Assembly (NCBI RefSeq): GCF_008632125.1
Contig: NZ_VWRN01000053.1
Coordinates: 372,001-436,000, forward strand
Direction of reading: 5' to 3'
Length of the DNA: 64,000 nucleotides
Source of the DNA: Cupriavidus cauae
GTDB lineage: Bacteria > Pseudomonadota > Gammaproteobacteria > Burkholderiales > Burkholderiaceae
Under the pieces are notes generated by a model. The model worked only from the letters and a program-made list of their open reading frames with translations, made no database searches and was not told where the DNA came from. Each line of letters begins with the position of its first letter. Within the stretch, counting starts at the first letter, position 1. Shown one piece after another: positions 44,370 through 53,496 of the stretch. Made by a program: the position numbers and the translations under genes.

Positions 44370-45465
44370 GCCGACCCTCTGCTTCCTGACCGGGACGCTG
44401 AACGCATTCGCCGGCGCCGAGCGCATGACCGCGGTGATCGCCAACGAGCTGGCGCGGCGCGGGTACACGGTGCATATCCTCAGCCTGTGGGACGCCGCGA
44501 GCTGCTTCGAACTCGAACCGGCGGTGCGACACGATGCGCTGTTCGCGCAGCGGCCTTCGTTCAAGACGCGGTATCTGTCGACGGTCCTCGGCATTCGGCG
44601 GTATCTGAAGCGGCATCGGATCGAGGTGCTGATCGAGGTCGATACGATGCTGACGTTGTTTACGCTGCCGGCATGCGTGGGCCTCGGCGTGCGCCGCATT
44701 GCCTGGGAGCACTGCAACTTCGACCAGGATCTCGGGCGACGGGCGCGACGGCTGGCGCGGCGGCTGGCGGTTCGCAGTTGCGAGCATGTGGTGGTGCTGA
44801 CGCAGCGGGATCGGGAGAAGTGGGAACGGGGGTTGGGCGCGCGGAATGTGGTGGTGATTCCGAATGCGTTGCCGTTTGCGATGCCCTCCGAGCCGGCGCC
44901 GCGGACGTCGAAGGTGGCGTTGGCGGTGGGGCGGTTGACGCATGCGAAAGGGTTCGATGTACTGCTGCGGGCGTGGGCCTTGGTGGCGCAGCGGCATCCG
45001 GATTGGCGACTCGATATCGTCGGCGACGGGGAGTTGCGCCAGGAGCTGCTCGCATTGCGCAAGACCTGCGGTCTGGAACGCTATGTTCAGTTTCAGCCCG
45101 CGCGGACCGAAGTGGCTTCCCTGTATCGGCAGGCGGCATTGTTCTGCCTGCCGTCGCGCTACGAGGGCTTCGGCGTGGTGCTGATAGAGGCGATGGCGTT
45201 CGGTTTGCCCGTGGTGGCGACCGATTGCGAGACCGGGCCAAGGGAGCTATTGCGCGACAGCGCCGCAGCCATGCTGGCGCCCGTCGACAACGCTGCCGCC
45301 CTGGCCCATGCCATCTGCGCGACGATCTCGGATCGCGATCGCGCACAGGCGATGTCGGAAGCGGCGGTCCGAATGGCTGCCCGGTTCGAATCGACTACGG
45401 TAGTTGAAATCTGGCTGCGCCAGATACTTGGGCCAATAGGGCGGGCCCCTAGTGGCGCGCTCTGA
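44359..45465 (+). CDS. Glycosyltransferase family 4
   Basis: A 368-aa GT4. CFLTGTLNAFAGAERMTAVI is the N-terminal loop. VALAVGRLTHAKGFDVLLRA and LPSRYEGFGVVLIEAMAFGL mark the donor-binding half; the latter holds the EX7E motif. It is the last gene of the first operon and overlaps the convergent WecA-like gene by 17 nt at their 3' ends. Codon use becomes less G/C-biased near its end. Confidence 0.87.
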   Translation: MSTKPTLCFLTGTLNAFAGAERMTAVIANELARRGYTVHILSLWDAASCFELEPAVRHDALFAQRPSFKTRYLSTVLGIRRYLKRHRIEVLIEVDTMLTLFTLPACVGLGVRRIAWEHCNFDQDLGRRARRLARRLAVRSCEHVVVLTQRDREKWERGLGARNVVVIPNALPFAMPSEPAPRTSKVALAVGRLTHAKGFDVLLRAWALVAQRHPDWRLDIVGDGELRQELLALRKTCGLERYVQFQPARTEVASLYRQAALFCLPSRYEGFGVVLIEAMAFGLPVVATDCETGPRELLRDSAAAMLAPVDNAAALAHAICATISDRDRAQAMSEAAVRMAARFESTTVVEIWLRQILGPIGRAPSGAL

Positions 45466-46531
45466 CCCGGCTGATCATCCGTCTGCCGATTCGGATGATG
45501 CGCCACGCACTGCGCATCACAAGCAAGTGCAAGACCACCAGTCCCAGGAAAAGCAGGAACAACGTTTGCTCGGACAGCCCGGCCTTCCAGCCCAGCACGC
45601 CGCAAAGTCCGAGCGATGCATTACAGACGAGGATGACCAGAACGATCGCATCCGGTCCCAGCCCCAGACGCAACAGGACATGGTGCAGGTGCGTACGATC
45701 CGCCGACAACGGGTTCTTTCCCTTCATGACGCGCCGTACGACGACGGAGAACAGATCGATCAGGACGAAGCCGAGCACCCACAGCATCACGACCGGCGGC
45801 ACGCTCTTTTGTGCATTATACTCCACTTGTGATAGCAGGACCGAGAACCATACAATAGCGAACCCCAACATAAGACTGCCGGCGTCCCCAAGAAAGACCC
45901 GATGCTTCCCGCGCAGTGGGTTGCGTATATTGAAAATCAGAAAACCTAGAATCGCCCCGGTAAATATAATGCATATCCGCTGCGCGGCGCCATTTTCGAC
46001 CTCGCCCGCCAAATACGCAAACCAACTGAAGATTATCGCCGCCAATCCGCCTGCCAGGCCGTCGAGCCCGTCCGACATATTCATCGCGTTGGTTACGGCG
46101 ACCGCCGCAAACAGGGTCATCGGAATTCCCCAATTCGCTAACAGAATCTCGCGGCGTGCAAATAAATCACCCAGCGAATGCAGATAGATGCCGCCCCATG
46201 ACGTCATCAGCATGGCGGCAAGAAACTGGGCACCAAGCTTCGCCACGGGGGACACACCGCGCAGATCGTCGGCGATCCCGACGATGGCGAGCAGTGTCAG
46301 ACCCGCCAGCAGCGCCACGTAGTAGCCCTGCGAGCGCATGAAGATCAACGAACCGGCCCAGATGGCGATGGTCAGGGCGATGCCGCCGACCAGAGGCACT
46401 TCACCCTGGTGCCGCTTGCGGGCATCGGGGCGATCCACCAATCCGCCTGCAATGGCAAGCGGGCGCAGCAGGACCACCGCGAACGCGGTTGCCAGAAAGC
46501 AGAACAGGGGAACCCAAAAAAAATCGAACAT
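45449..46531 (-). CDS. WecA/TagO-like UDP-sugar:undecaprenyl-P sugar-1-P transferase
   Basis: A 360-aa membrane enzyme of the MraY/WecA family with about 11 TM helices. NAMNMSDGLDGLAGG (about 150-164) is the Asp-rich catalytic loop, FLGDAGSLMLGF is the second, and RTHLHHVLLRLG is the His motif of the GlcNAc-type branch. It can start O-antigen synthesis with HexNAc-1-P. The gene is visibly richer in A/T than its neighbours, suggesting separate acquisition. It is transcribed alone, opposite to the GT operon and divergent from manC. Confidence 0.9.
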   Translation of the reverse strand: MFDFFWVPLFCFLATAFAVVLLRPLAIAGGLVDRPDARKRHQGEVPLVGGIALTIAIWAGSLIFMRSQGYYVALLAGLTLLAIVGIADDLRGVSPVAKLGAQFLAAMLMTSWGGIYLHSLGDLFARREILLANWGIPMTLFAAVAVTNAMNMSDGLDGLAGGLAAIIFSWFAYLAGEVENGAAQRICIIFTGAILGFLIFNIRNPLRGKHRVFLGDAGSLMLGFAIVWFSVLLSQVEYNAQKSVPPVVMLWVLGFVLIDLFSVVVRRVMKGKNPLSADRTHLHHVLLRLGLGPDAIVLVILVCNASLGLCGVLGWKAGLSEQTLFLLFLGLVVLHLLVMRSAWRIIRIGRRMISRVRARH

Positions 46532-46986
46532 TGTGTCAAGTATGATCCGACGCAAGCATTGCCAACGCGGCCCGGCGCTGTGCGGACTGCGAGCATACCT
46601 TGGAGCACACCGCTGGTGACCACGATTTTCGCCAGTCCGTGGCCGGCCCCGCATCCCCAGCCTCTTCCCAGCGGGCCGCACGACGCTTGATGCAAAAAAA
46701 CAACAGCCCGCAAGCGCTTATTCCGTGCAGCCAGTGCTTTCTATTTTCTGCCGTGGCGATCAAACGGACTGAATGTCCGCGTGAACATGGATGTTATACG
46801 AGTCCGCGCAAAGCGGACGTTTTACCGGGTGCCCGTAACCGGCACTTCAAAAGCCAGTTGATTATGGTTGCAAACGTGAAGCGCAGAGCGCCGCAGTTAC
46901 ACTTCGAAAGAATTCGAGCCTGCTCGCGTGCTCAAACGAATGCCAAAGGGACTATAATCGCCCACCTCCATACAGGATCGGTCAGC
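46532..46986. other. 455-bp divergent promoter region wecA-like / manC
   Basis: No gene is seen in this A/T-rich stretch. It holds a GTCCGC/GCGGAC hairpin followed by GTTTTACC (46802-46818 and on) and a TATAAT box at 46953-46958 for manC. I did not find a JUMPstart/ops sequence. Confidence 0.55.
46929..46958 (+). promoter_or_regulatory. Predicted sigma-70 promoter of the manC operon
   Basis: TATAAT at 46953-46958 with a weak -35 (TGCTCA, 18-bp spacer). It predicts a 5' leader of about 20 nt, with AGGA 9 nt before the manC ATG. Confidence 0.55.
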
Positions 46987-48429
46987 ATGCACATTGTTCC
47001 CGTGATCATCTCCGGGGGAGCCGGCAGCCGTTTGTGGCCCGTCTCCAGAGAAGCGTTCCCGAAACCACTTCTGAAACTGTCGGACGGCGAAAGCCTGCTG
47101 CAGAAGACGTTCTTGCGCGCCACGCATGGCGCGCAGGTGTCCGAGGTGCTCGTTGTCACGAATCGTGACACCTACTTCCTGACCCGGGATGATTGCCAGG
47201 AAGTGAACGCGGACAGGGTGCCGCTGCGATTCCTGCTCGAACCGATGGGCCGCAATACCGCCCCCGCCGTCGCTGCGGCGGCCCTGTGGGTGCAGGCGCA
47301 GGTGGGACCGGACGCGGTGATGCTGGTCCTGCCCGCCGATCACCTGGTCAACAATCTCGAGCGCTTCGCCACCGCCGTGGCGACAGCGGCGGAGACCGCG
47401 CTCGAAGGACGCATCGTCACCTTCGGCATCCAGCCCACTTCTCCCGAGACCGGGTACGGCTATATCGAGGTGGAGCAGGCCAGCGTCGGCAATGGCGCCG
47501 TACCGGTGAAGCGGTTCGTCGAGAAGCCGTCGCTGCCCCAGGCCGAACAACTGGTGGCCGATGGGCGCCATTTGTGGAATTCGGGGATGTTCTGCTTCAC
47601 GGCGAAGACCATCCTGGAGGAGTTCGCGACGCACGCGCCGGATCTGCTGGCCGTCTGCGAAAAAAGTCTGCAACAAGGTGTGACGTCGGAATCGGCCGGA
47701 TGCTCCTCCACGGAGCTGCACGGAGAAACGTTCCGCCACGCCACCGATATCTCGATCGACTACGCGGTCATGGAAAGATCGTCGCGCGTGTCGGTCGTCC
47801 CCAGCGATATGGGATGGAGCGACATCGGCTCCTGGGAGGCCATCAGCGAGCTGACGCCGCCAGATGCGCATGGCAACCGGATTTACGGCGAGGCGCTGCT
47901 GCACGAAGTAAGCAACTCCTACATCAAGTCCGAAGGGCGGGTGGTGGGCGCGGTCGGCGTGGATAACCTGATCATCGTCGACACCCCCGATGCTCTGCTT
48001 GTGGCAAACCGGGATTGCACCCAGGACGTCAAGCACATCGTGGGGCAATTGAAGAAGCGCGGCCACGAGTGCTATCGGATTCACCGGACCGCGCACCGGC
48101 CCTGGGGCACCTATACCGTGCTCGAGGAAGGTGACAGATTCAAGATCAAGCGCATCGTGGTCAAGCCCGGCGCACAGTTGTCGCTGCAGATGCATCATCA
48201 CCGCAGCGAGCACTGGATCGTCGTCAGCGGCAGCGCCGACGTGGTGAACGGCGACAAGACGATCTCGTTGCAGCCCAACCAGTCCACCTATATTCCGGCC
48301 GGACACCGGCATCGGCTGATCAATCCGGGCGTGATCGACCTCGTGTTGATTGAAGTCCAGTGCGGCGAGTATCTGGGTGAGGACGACATCGTCCGCTTCG
48401 AAGACCAGTACGGTCGCGTACAGAACTAA
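46987..48429 (+). CDS. manC: Mannose-1-P guanylyltransferase / mannose-6-P isomerase
   Basis: A 480-aa bifunctional type II enzyme. GGAGSRLWPVSREAFPKPLL (9-28) is the nucleotidyltransferase signature. After the C-terminal beta-helix comes a cupin (about 375-480: RPWGTYTVLEEGDRFKIKRI and QMHHHRSEHWIVVSG) for isomerisation. It makes GDP-mannose, the donor or precursor for the following transferases. It is the first gene of the ABC-exported O-antigen operon. Confidence 0.94.
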   Translation: MHIVPVIISGGAGSRLWPVSREAFPKPLLKLSDGESLLQKTFLRATHGAQVSEVLVVTNRDTYFLTRDDCQEVNADRVPLRFLLEPMGRNTAPAVAAAALWVQAQVGPDAVMLVLPADHLVNNLERFATAVATAAETALEGRIVTFGIQPTSPETGYGYIEVEQASVGNGAVPVKRFVEKPSLPQAEQLVADGRHLWNSGMFCFTAKTILEEFATHAPDLLAVCEKSLQQGVTSESAGCSSTELHGETFRHATDISIDYAVMERSSRVSVVPSDMGWSDIGSWEAISELTPPDAHGNRIYGEALLHEVSNSYIKSEGRVVGAVGVDNLIIVDTPDALLVANRDCTQDVKHIVGQLKKRGHECYRIHRTAHRPWGTYTVLEEGDRFKIKRIVVKPGAQLSLQMHHHRSEHWIVVSGSADVVNGDKTISLQPNQSTYIPAGHRHRLINPGVIDLVLIEVQCGEYLGEDDIVRFEDQYGRVQN

Positions 48430-48470
48430 GCCGCTTACGAGCCCCGGCCATTGGCGGGGCCGCTTCCGCC

Positions 48471-48902
48471 ATGACCTGGAAAACGCATCCGCTTACACGC
48501 AAGGCATCGGCATTCGCCAAGCGCTGCATCGGCCACGGAGCCGAGGCGTTGCCTTGGAAGGAAATTCTGCGGCGGGTACTGCGGCGGCTGATGCGGCACG
48601 CCAAGGGTTTCCCCGGCGTATTGCCGGTCGCCCGCTGGTTGAGGGCCTGCTTTCCGGGGCTGTGGCAACGCACCGCTGGCCGCGTCCTGAGCGCAGCCAG
48701 CGATCGGCAGCCTTCCGAGTACGCCGGGCAGTTCGACTTTTCCGGCCGCAGCCACACCATCCCGATCGCCTCCCTGCTTGCCGTTGCCAGCGCCGAGCCG
48801 GTGGATCCAGGCTTTCTTTCGATGAACGGCACGCCCGACGACACGCAGGCGCTGCTCGATGCCATTCAACGGGAACTCGACGCCGTGCTGCCGGGCCGCT
48901 AG
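48471..48902 (+). CDS. Hypothetical protein in O-antigen operon (143 aa)
   Basis: A 143-aa protein starting MTWKTHPLTRKASAFAKRCI. The N-terminal half is basic and helical; the C-terminal half contains AGQFDFSGRSHTIPIASLLA and an acidic end. No family is recognised. It fills the space between manC (41 bp) and the large transferase (35 bp) on the same strand, which is why I keep it. Start signals are weak. Confidence 0.5.
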   Translation: MTWKTHPLTRKASAFAKRCIGHGAEALPWKEILRRVLRRLMRHAKGFPGVLPVARWLRACFPGLWQRTAGRVLSAASDRQPSEYAGQFDFSGRSHTIPIASLLAVASAEPVDPGFLSMNGTPDDTQALLDAIQRELDAVLPGR

Positions 48903-48937
48903 CCGGGCTGCCTCGGGAAGCCGAGCGATACTGATCC

Positions 48938-51900
48938 ATGTCCGCATTCAAGACTTCTCTGCCCACTGCCGACCAGAACGTCATGCCCGCTGCCACATCG
49001 CGGGCGCAGGCGGGAAGCATCGCGCGGCCGGCCGTGCATCAGTTCCACTCGGGCTCCGCTGTCGGCGATGCGGTCACGAATGCGATGCTGATGATCCGGA
49101 GCATGCTGCGCCGGCTTGGCTTCGAATCGGAGATCTACGCCGAACATGTGGCGCCCGAGCTTGCGGGCGAACTCCACGCTCACCATCTTCTGAACAGGAA
49201 TCCTGGCGACGTCCTCCTGATCCATCATTCGATGGGTCACGATCTGGATGACTGGATCCTGCAGTTGCCTGGGCGCAATATCCTCTGCTACCACAACATC
49301 ACGCCCGCTTCGTTCTTCCCGCCGAGCAATCCGTTCCACCACTACGCGCAGAAAGGGCGGCAGCAACTGGTCGACTTCCGTCCGGTGATGGAGCGCGCGA
49401 TCGCCGTGTCCGAGCTGAACGCCAGCGAACTGCGTGAAGCCGGTTATGACGATGTCACGGTATTGCCGCTGCTCCTGGACGTGGACAAGGTGCGCGATCG
49501 CACCTGGAACCGGCAACTGGCGCTGCGCGAGTCGTCCATTCTGACGGTACTGTTCGTCGGTCGGGTCTCGTCGCACAAGGGGCATGCCGACCTGATCAAG
49601 ACCATGGCCTTTCTTCGCGCCATGTGCGACGAGCCGATCCGGCTGGTCTGCGTGGGCGGCTACGATGCGGGCGATCCCTACTACGAAGACCTGCAACGGC
49701 TGACCGCAGAGCTGGGACTGCAAGGGTTCGTGCAGTTCACCGGCAAAGTGTCCGACGAGGATCTGGGCGCCTGGTATCGCGCGGCGGACGTGTTCCTCTG
49801 CATGAGCGAGCATGAAGGGTTCGGTGTGCCATTGATCGAAGCCATGGCACTCGATGTCCCCGTGGTCGCCTTCGACAGCGGCAATGTCGCAGCCACGCTG
49901 TCGGGCGCGGGCATCCTGGTCCGACAGCGCAATCATGGCGCCATCGCGGGGCTGGTCAAGCGGCTTTGCCTGGACCGCCAACTGCGTGCCAGCGTGCTGG
50001 CGAAACAACGGGAACGCGTCGCCGCCTTGTCGCCCCTCGCACTGACGCGGGAACTGGGCAATTATCTTGCTTCGATCGGACTCCCACGTCCGCCGCTTTC
50101 CCTGGACGAACAGGTGGCAGCGGCAGTGCCCCGCTACCAGTTTGAAGGTCCATTGGAGACCAGCTATAGCCTGGCCCTGGTCAATCGCCGCCTGGCGTTG
50201 GAAATGGAATCGCTCGCCCCGACACAAGTTGCGGCACGTGCGACCGAAGGCAACGGCGACTACCCGGTAGACCGCCGGGCGTTGGAAGCCATCGACGGGC
50301 TTGCCGAACTGGTCGATCGCCGCTCGGACGACAGCCGGGCCGTCACGCTGATACGCAATCTGTATCCGCCGCGCGTCGCCGACATGCGGGGTGACCGCAA
50401 CCTGCTCTGTTTTGCCTGGGAAGAAAGCGGGCTGCCTCCCGAATGGGTCATGCAGTTCAATACATGGCTCGACGGGATCGGTGCCACATCGACCTTCGTC
50501 AAGAAGGTCTTGCGCGACAACGGCGTGCATATACCGATTACGGTGTATGGCCATGGCGTGGACCACCACGCAGCCGACGCCGCTCCCGCGCACCAGTGGG
50601 ACCTGCCCGAAGGCTTCCGCTTTCTCCATGTCTCGTCGTGCTTTCCCCGCAAGGGCGCCGACGTGTTGCTGCAAGCGTACTGCGAGGAGTTTCGCCACGA
50701 TTCCGGCGTAACGCTCGTCATCAAGACCTTCCCGAATCCGCATAATACCGTGGCGGCGCAGGTGCGCGAGCTGCAGGCCATGCCCGGCTGCCCCCGGATC
50801 GTGCTGATCGAACGGGACGTGCCCGACGCGGACCTGCAGGCTTTGTATAAGGCTTGCGATGCCTTCGTTGCACCCAGCCGCGGTGAAGGTTTCGGGCTGC
50901 CCATGGCCGAGGCCATGCTGCAGGGCCTGCCGGTGATCACCACCGCCTATGGCGGCCAGGCCGACTTCTGTACGGAAGAGACGGCATGGCTGGTGGACTA
51001 CCGCTTCGCCGCCGCGCGTTCTCATCTCGGCGTCGCGGACTCCATGTGGGTCGAACCCGATCTGGCCAGCTTGCGCAGCCAGATGCGAGCCGTGGCATCG
51101 GCTACGGACAGCGAACGCCGGGCGCGCACGGAGACGGCACAAGCCATGGCAACACAGCAGTTGCGTTGGAACCTCGCCACGAAGCGTCTCGTGGAACTCG
51201 ACGCGCAACTGGCATCGCGGACGGGGCTCGCCAACAGCCGCCAGCGGTTGGGCTGGGTTTCCTCGTGGAATGCGAAGTGCGGCATTGCGACGTATTCAAG
51301 CTTTCTGCTGCGCCATCTGAATCCGGCCGATTTCGATGTGACGATCTTCGCCTCCGAACTCGATGCAACCGTCGAGCCCGACGACGACCGTGTGAACCGA
51401 TGCTGGACCAACCGCCACGGAACGGTGGACAAGCTGACCGCGGCGATTGAGGCGGCGAATCTGGATACGCTGATGGTCCAGTACAACTTCGGCTTCCTTT
51501 CCACCGAAGGCCTGGGCCGGGTCATCCGCCTCTGCCACCGCCGCGGCATTTCGGTCCTGGTGACCTTCCATTCGACGAAGGACATCGTGACGCCCGGGCA
51601 AGAGGCGAGCCTGAAGGATATCCGCGCGGAACTGTCCCTTGCCGATCGGCTGGTCGTGCATTCGGTGGACGACGTCAATCGGCTCAAGGCGCTCGGCCTG
51701 GTCGACAATGTCTGCCTGTTCCCGCACGGCGTCACCGCCCGCACTCCCACGCCGGTGCCCGTCGCACGAGCGGCAGCCGGTATTCCCGCCGATGCCGAGG
51801 TCATTGCCGCCTACGGCTTCATGCTTCCGCACAAGGGTCTGGAGCAGTTGATCGAAGCCCTGCCGCAGATCCTCCAGGCCAGGCCGAAGGCCATGCTGCT

Positions 51901-52369
51901 GCTGGTCAATGCACTCTATCCGGGCGATGTCTCCCGCGAAGTCCACGAGCGCTGCCAGTCGCTCGCATCGTCGCTTGGCTGCGCGGACCGGGTTCGCTTT
52001 TGCACCGAGTTTCTCCCCGACGACAAGAGCTTCGCGCTGCTCGATTGCGCGGACCTCGTTGCGTTCCCGTACCAGAACACCGCCGAGTCGGCGAGTGGCG
52101 CCGTCCGTTATGGCATCGCCTCCCACCGGCCGGTGGTATGCACGCCGCTGCCGATTTTCAGCGACGTCGAGGAAATCGTGCACTCGCTGCCGGGCACCAG
52201 TCCGGACCACATCGCGCGCGGTATCGTGGCGCTGCTGGCCAATCCGGAGATCCTTGCCAATACGGCGTCGCGGCAATCGGAGTGGCTACGGACCCGGGCC
52301 TGGCCCCTGCTGGCCTACCGCCTGGGCGGGGTCATGCGCGGGCTGCGCCAGGATCGTCTCGACTCATGA
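48938..52369 (+). CDS. Three-module GT4 glycosyltransferase (WbdA-like size)
   Basis: A 1143-aa cytoplasmic protein made of three GT-B units. Module 1 (about 35-400) has LFVGRVSSHKGHADLIKTM and CMSEHEGFGVPLIEAMALD. Module 2 (about 460-770) has LHVSSCFPRKGADVLLQAYC and SRGEGFGLPMAEAMLQGLPV. Module 3 (about 785-1140) has GWVSSWNAKCGIATYSSFLL and AYGFMLPHKGLEQLIEAL but ends in PYQNTAESASGAVRYGIA, without the usual EX7E. Modules 1 and 2 keep both Glu residues. The layout recalls WbdA-type polymerising mannosyltransferases of ABC-exported O-antigens. The next gene overlaps by 4 nt. Confidence 0.87.
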   Translation: MSAFKTSLPTADQNVMPAATSRAQAGSIARPAVHQFHSGSAVGDAVTNAMLMIRSMLRRLGFESEIYAEHVAPELAGELHAHHLLNRNPGDVLLIHHSMGHDLDDWILQLPGRNILCYHNITPASFFPPSNPFHHYAQKGRQQLVDFRPVMERAIAVSELNASELREAGYDDVTVLPLLLDVDKVRDRTWNRQLALRESSILTVLFVGRVSSHKGHADLIKTMAFLRAMCDEPIRLVCVGGYDAGDPYYEDLQRLTAELGLQGFVQFTGKVSDEDLGAWYRAADVFLCMSEHEGFGVPLIEAMALDVPVVAFDSGNVAATLSGAGILVRQRNHGAIAGLVKRLCLDRQLRASVLAKQRERVAALSPLALTRELGNYLASIGLPRPPLSLDEQVAAAVPRYQFEGPLETSYSLALVNRRLALEMESLAPTQVAARATEGNGDYPVDRRALEAIDGLAELVDRRSDDSRAVTLIRNLYPPRVADMRGDRNLLCFAWEESGLPPEWVMQFNTWLDGIGATSTFVKKVLRDNGVHIPITVYGHGVDHHAADAAPAHQWDLPEGFRFLHVSSCFPRKGADVLLQAYCEEFRHDSGVTLVIKTFPNPHNTVAAQVRELQAMPGCPRIVLIERDVPDADLQALYKACDAFVAPSRGEGFGLPMAEAMLQGLPVITTAYGGQADFCTEETAWLVDYRFAAARSHLGVADSMWVEPDLASLRSQMRAVASATDSERRARTETAQAMATQQLRWNLATKRLVELDAQLASRTGLANSRQRLGWVSSWNAKCGIATYSSFLLRHLNPADFDVTIFASELDATVEPDDDRVNRCWTNRHGTVDKLTAAIEAANLDTLMVQYNFGFLSTEGLGRVIRLCHRRGISVLVTFHSTKDIVTPGQEASLKDIRAELSLADRLVVHSVDDVNRLKALGLVDNVCLFPHGVTARTPTPVPVARAAAGIPADAEVIAAYGFMLPHKGLEQLIEALPQILQARPKAMLLLVNALYPGDVSREVHERCQSLASSLGCADRVRFCTEFLPDDKSFALLDCADLVAFPYQNTAESASGAVRYGIASHRPVVCTPLPIFSDVEEIVHSLPGTSPDHIARGIVALLANPEILANTASRQSEWLRTRAWPLLAYRLGGVMRGLRQDRLDS

Positions 52370-53487
52370 GTGCGCTCAAGATCGGCCTGACGGCCAATAC
52401 CCTCGAGCCTGCATTGAACGGCGGGATCCTGGACGGCATCGGGATATACACGCAGGCGCTGCAATCCAGGCTTCCGGCCCTCGGTATCGCACCGCAAGCG
52501 ATGTCCTTTCCGACCCGCGCGGTACCTGCGCAGCGGTTGCAGGCCATGGCGATGCCGCGCTCGTATCCGGCCCAGCTGGTGCTGTCCATGTTCGGTGCAG
52601 CCGTGCGACCGCCGGACTCGGCGGCCCTGGTGCACGTCACCGATTACCGCTGCATACGGATGACCTGCCCCGTCGTCGCGACCTTGCACGATGCCATTCC
52701 GCTGCGCTATCCGCAGTGGGCCTCGACGCGATTGCGCGCACTGAAGAATGCGCTGATGCGGCATGCCGCCCGCTATGCCGACAAGATCATCGCGGTTTCC
52801 GAGGCCGCAGTCCCGGAACTGATCGAGTATTTCGGCGTGCAGCAGGACCGCATTGCCGTGGTACCCAATGGGGTCGAGGCGGCATGGTTGCAGCCGGCCG
52901 ATGCGCAGGCGGTGGCCGCGATGCAGGAGTCGGCTGGCTTGCGGCCCGGCTACTTCCTCTTTGTCGGCACGCTGCAGCCGCGCAAGAACGTGGGGCGGCT
53001 GATTCAGGCTTATCGCACCCTGCCCGCATCCACGCGAGAGCAGCGCCAGCTGGTACTGGTGGGGCGTTCGGGCTGGTCGTGCGACGACGATATCGCGGCG
53101 ATCCGCCAGGCGCAGCATGACGGCTACGATGTGGTCTGGCTCAACGATCTGAAAGGCCAGGAAAAGCTGCGCCTGGTCTATGCCGGAGCCGGCGCGCTCG
53201 TGTTCCCCTCGCTGCATGAGGGGTACGGCATCCCGATCCTCGAAGCGTTCGGCTGCGGCATTCCTGTCGCGTGCTCGAACGTGTCTTCGATGCCGGAAGT
53301 CGCCGGCAACGCTGCGATCGAGTTCGACCCGCTCGACGTGGAAGCGATCGCGGCGGCCATGCGGGACGCCGTGGCGGACAACGAGGAAAATCGCGCACGC
53401 ATCGCGCTGGGCCGGCAACGCGCCGCGGCGCTGTCCTGGGACAACACCGCAAGGCTGACAGCCGCGGTCTACCGCGAACTGGTCTAG
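52366..53487 (+). CDS. Glycosyltransferase family 4
   Basis: A 373-aa GT4 of the mannosyltransferase-like branch. GILDGIGIYTQALQSRLPAL (about 20-39) is the acceptor loop, YFLFVGTLQPRKNVGRLIQA and FPSLHEGYGIPILEAFGCGI the donor site. Its ATG overlaps the stop of the large transferase (ATGA), so they are translationally coupled and probably act on the same chain. Confidence 0.88.
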   Translation: MSALKIGLTANTLEPALNGGILDGIGIYTQALQSRLPALGIAPQAMSFPTRAVPAQRLQAMAMPRSYPAQLVLSMFGAAVRPPDSAALVHVTDYRCIRMTCPVVATLHDAIPLRYPQWASTRLRALKNALMRHAARYADKIIAVSEAAVPELIEYFGVQQDRIAVVPNGVEAAWLQPADAQAVAAMQESAGLRPGYFLFVGTLQPRKNVGRLIQAYRTLPASTREQRQLVLVGRSGWSCDDDIAAIRQAQHDGYDVVWLNDLKGQEKLRLVYAGAGALVFPSLHEGYGIPILEAFGCGIPVACSNVSSMPEVAGNAAIEFDPLDVEAIAAAMRDAVADNEENRARIALGRQRAAALSWDNTARLTAAVYRELV

Positions 53488-53496
53488 GGACGAATC

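Noticed and set aside
46600-46986. N-terminal extension of manC by 129 codons
   Set aside because: The enzyme fold begins at MHIVPVIISGG and a TATAAT box lies inside the extension.
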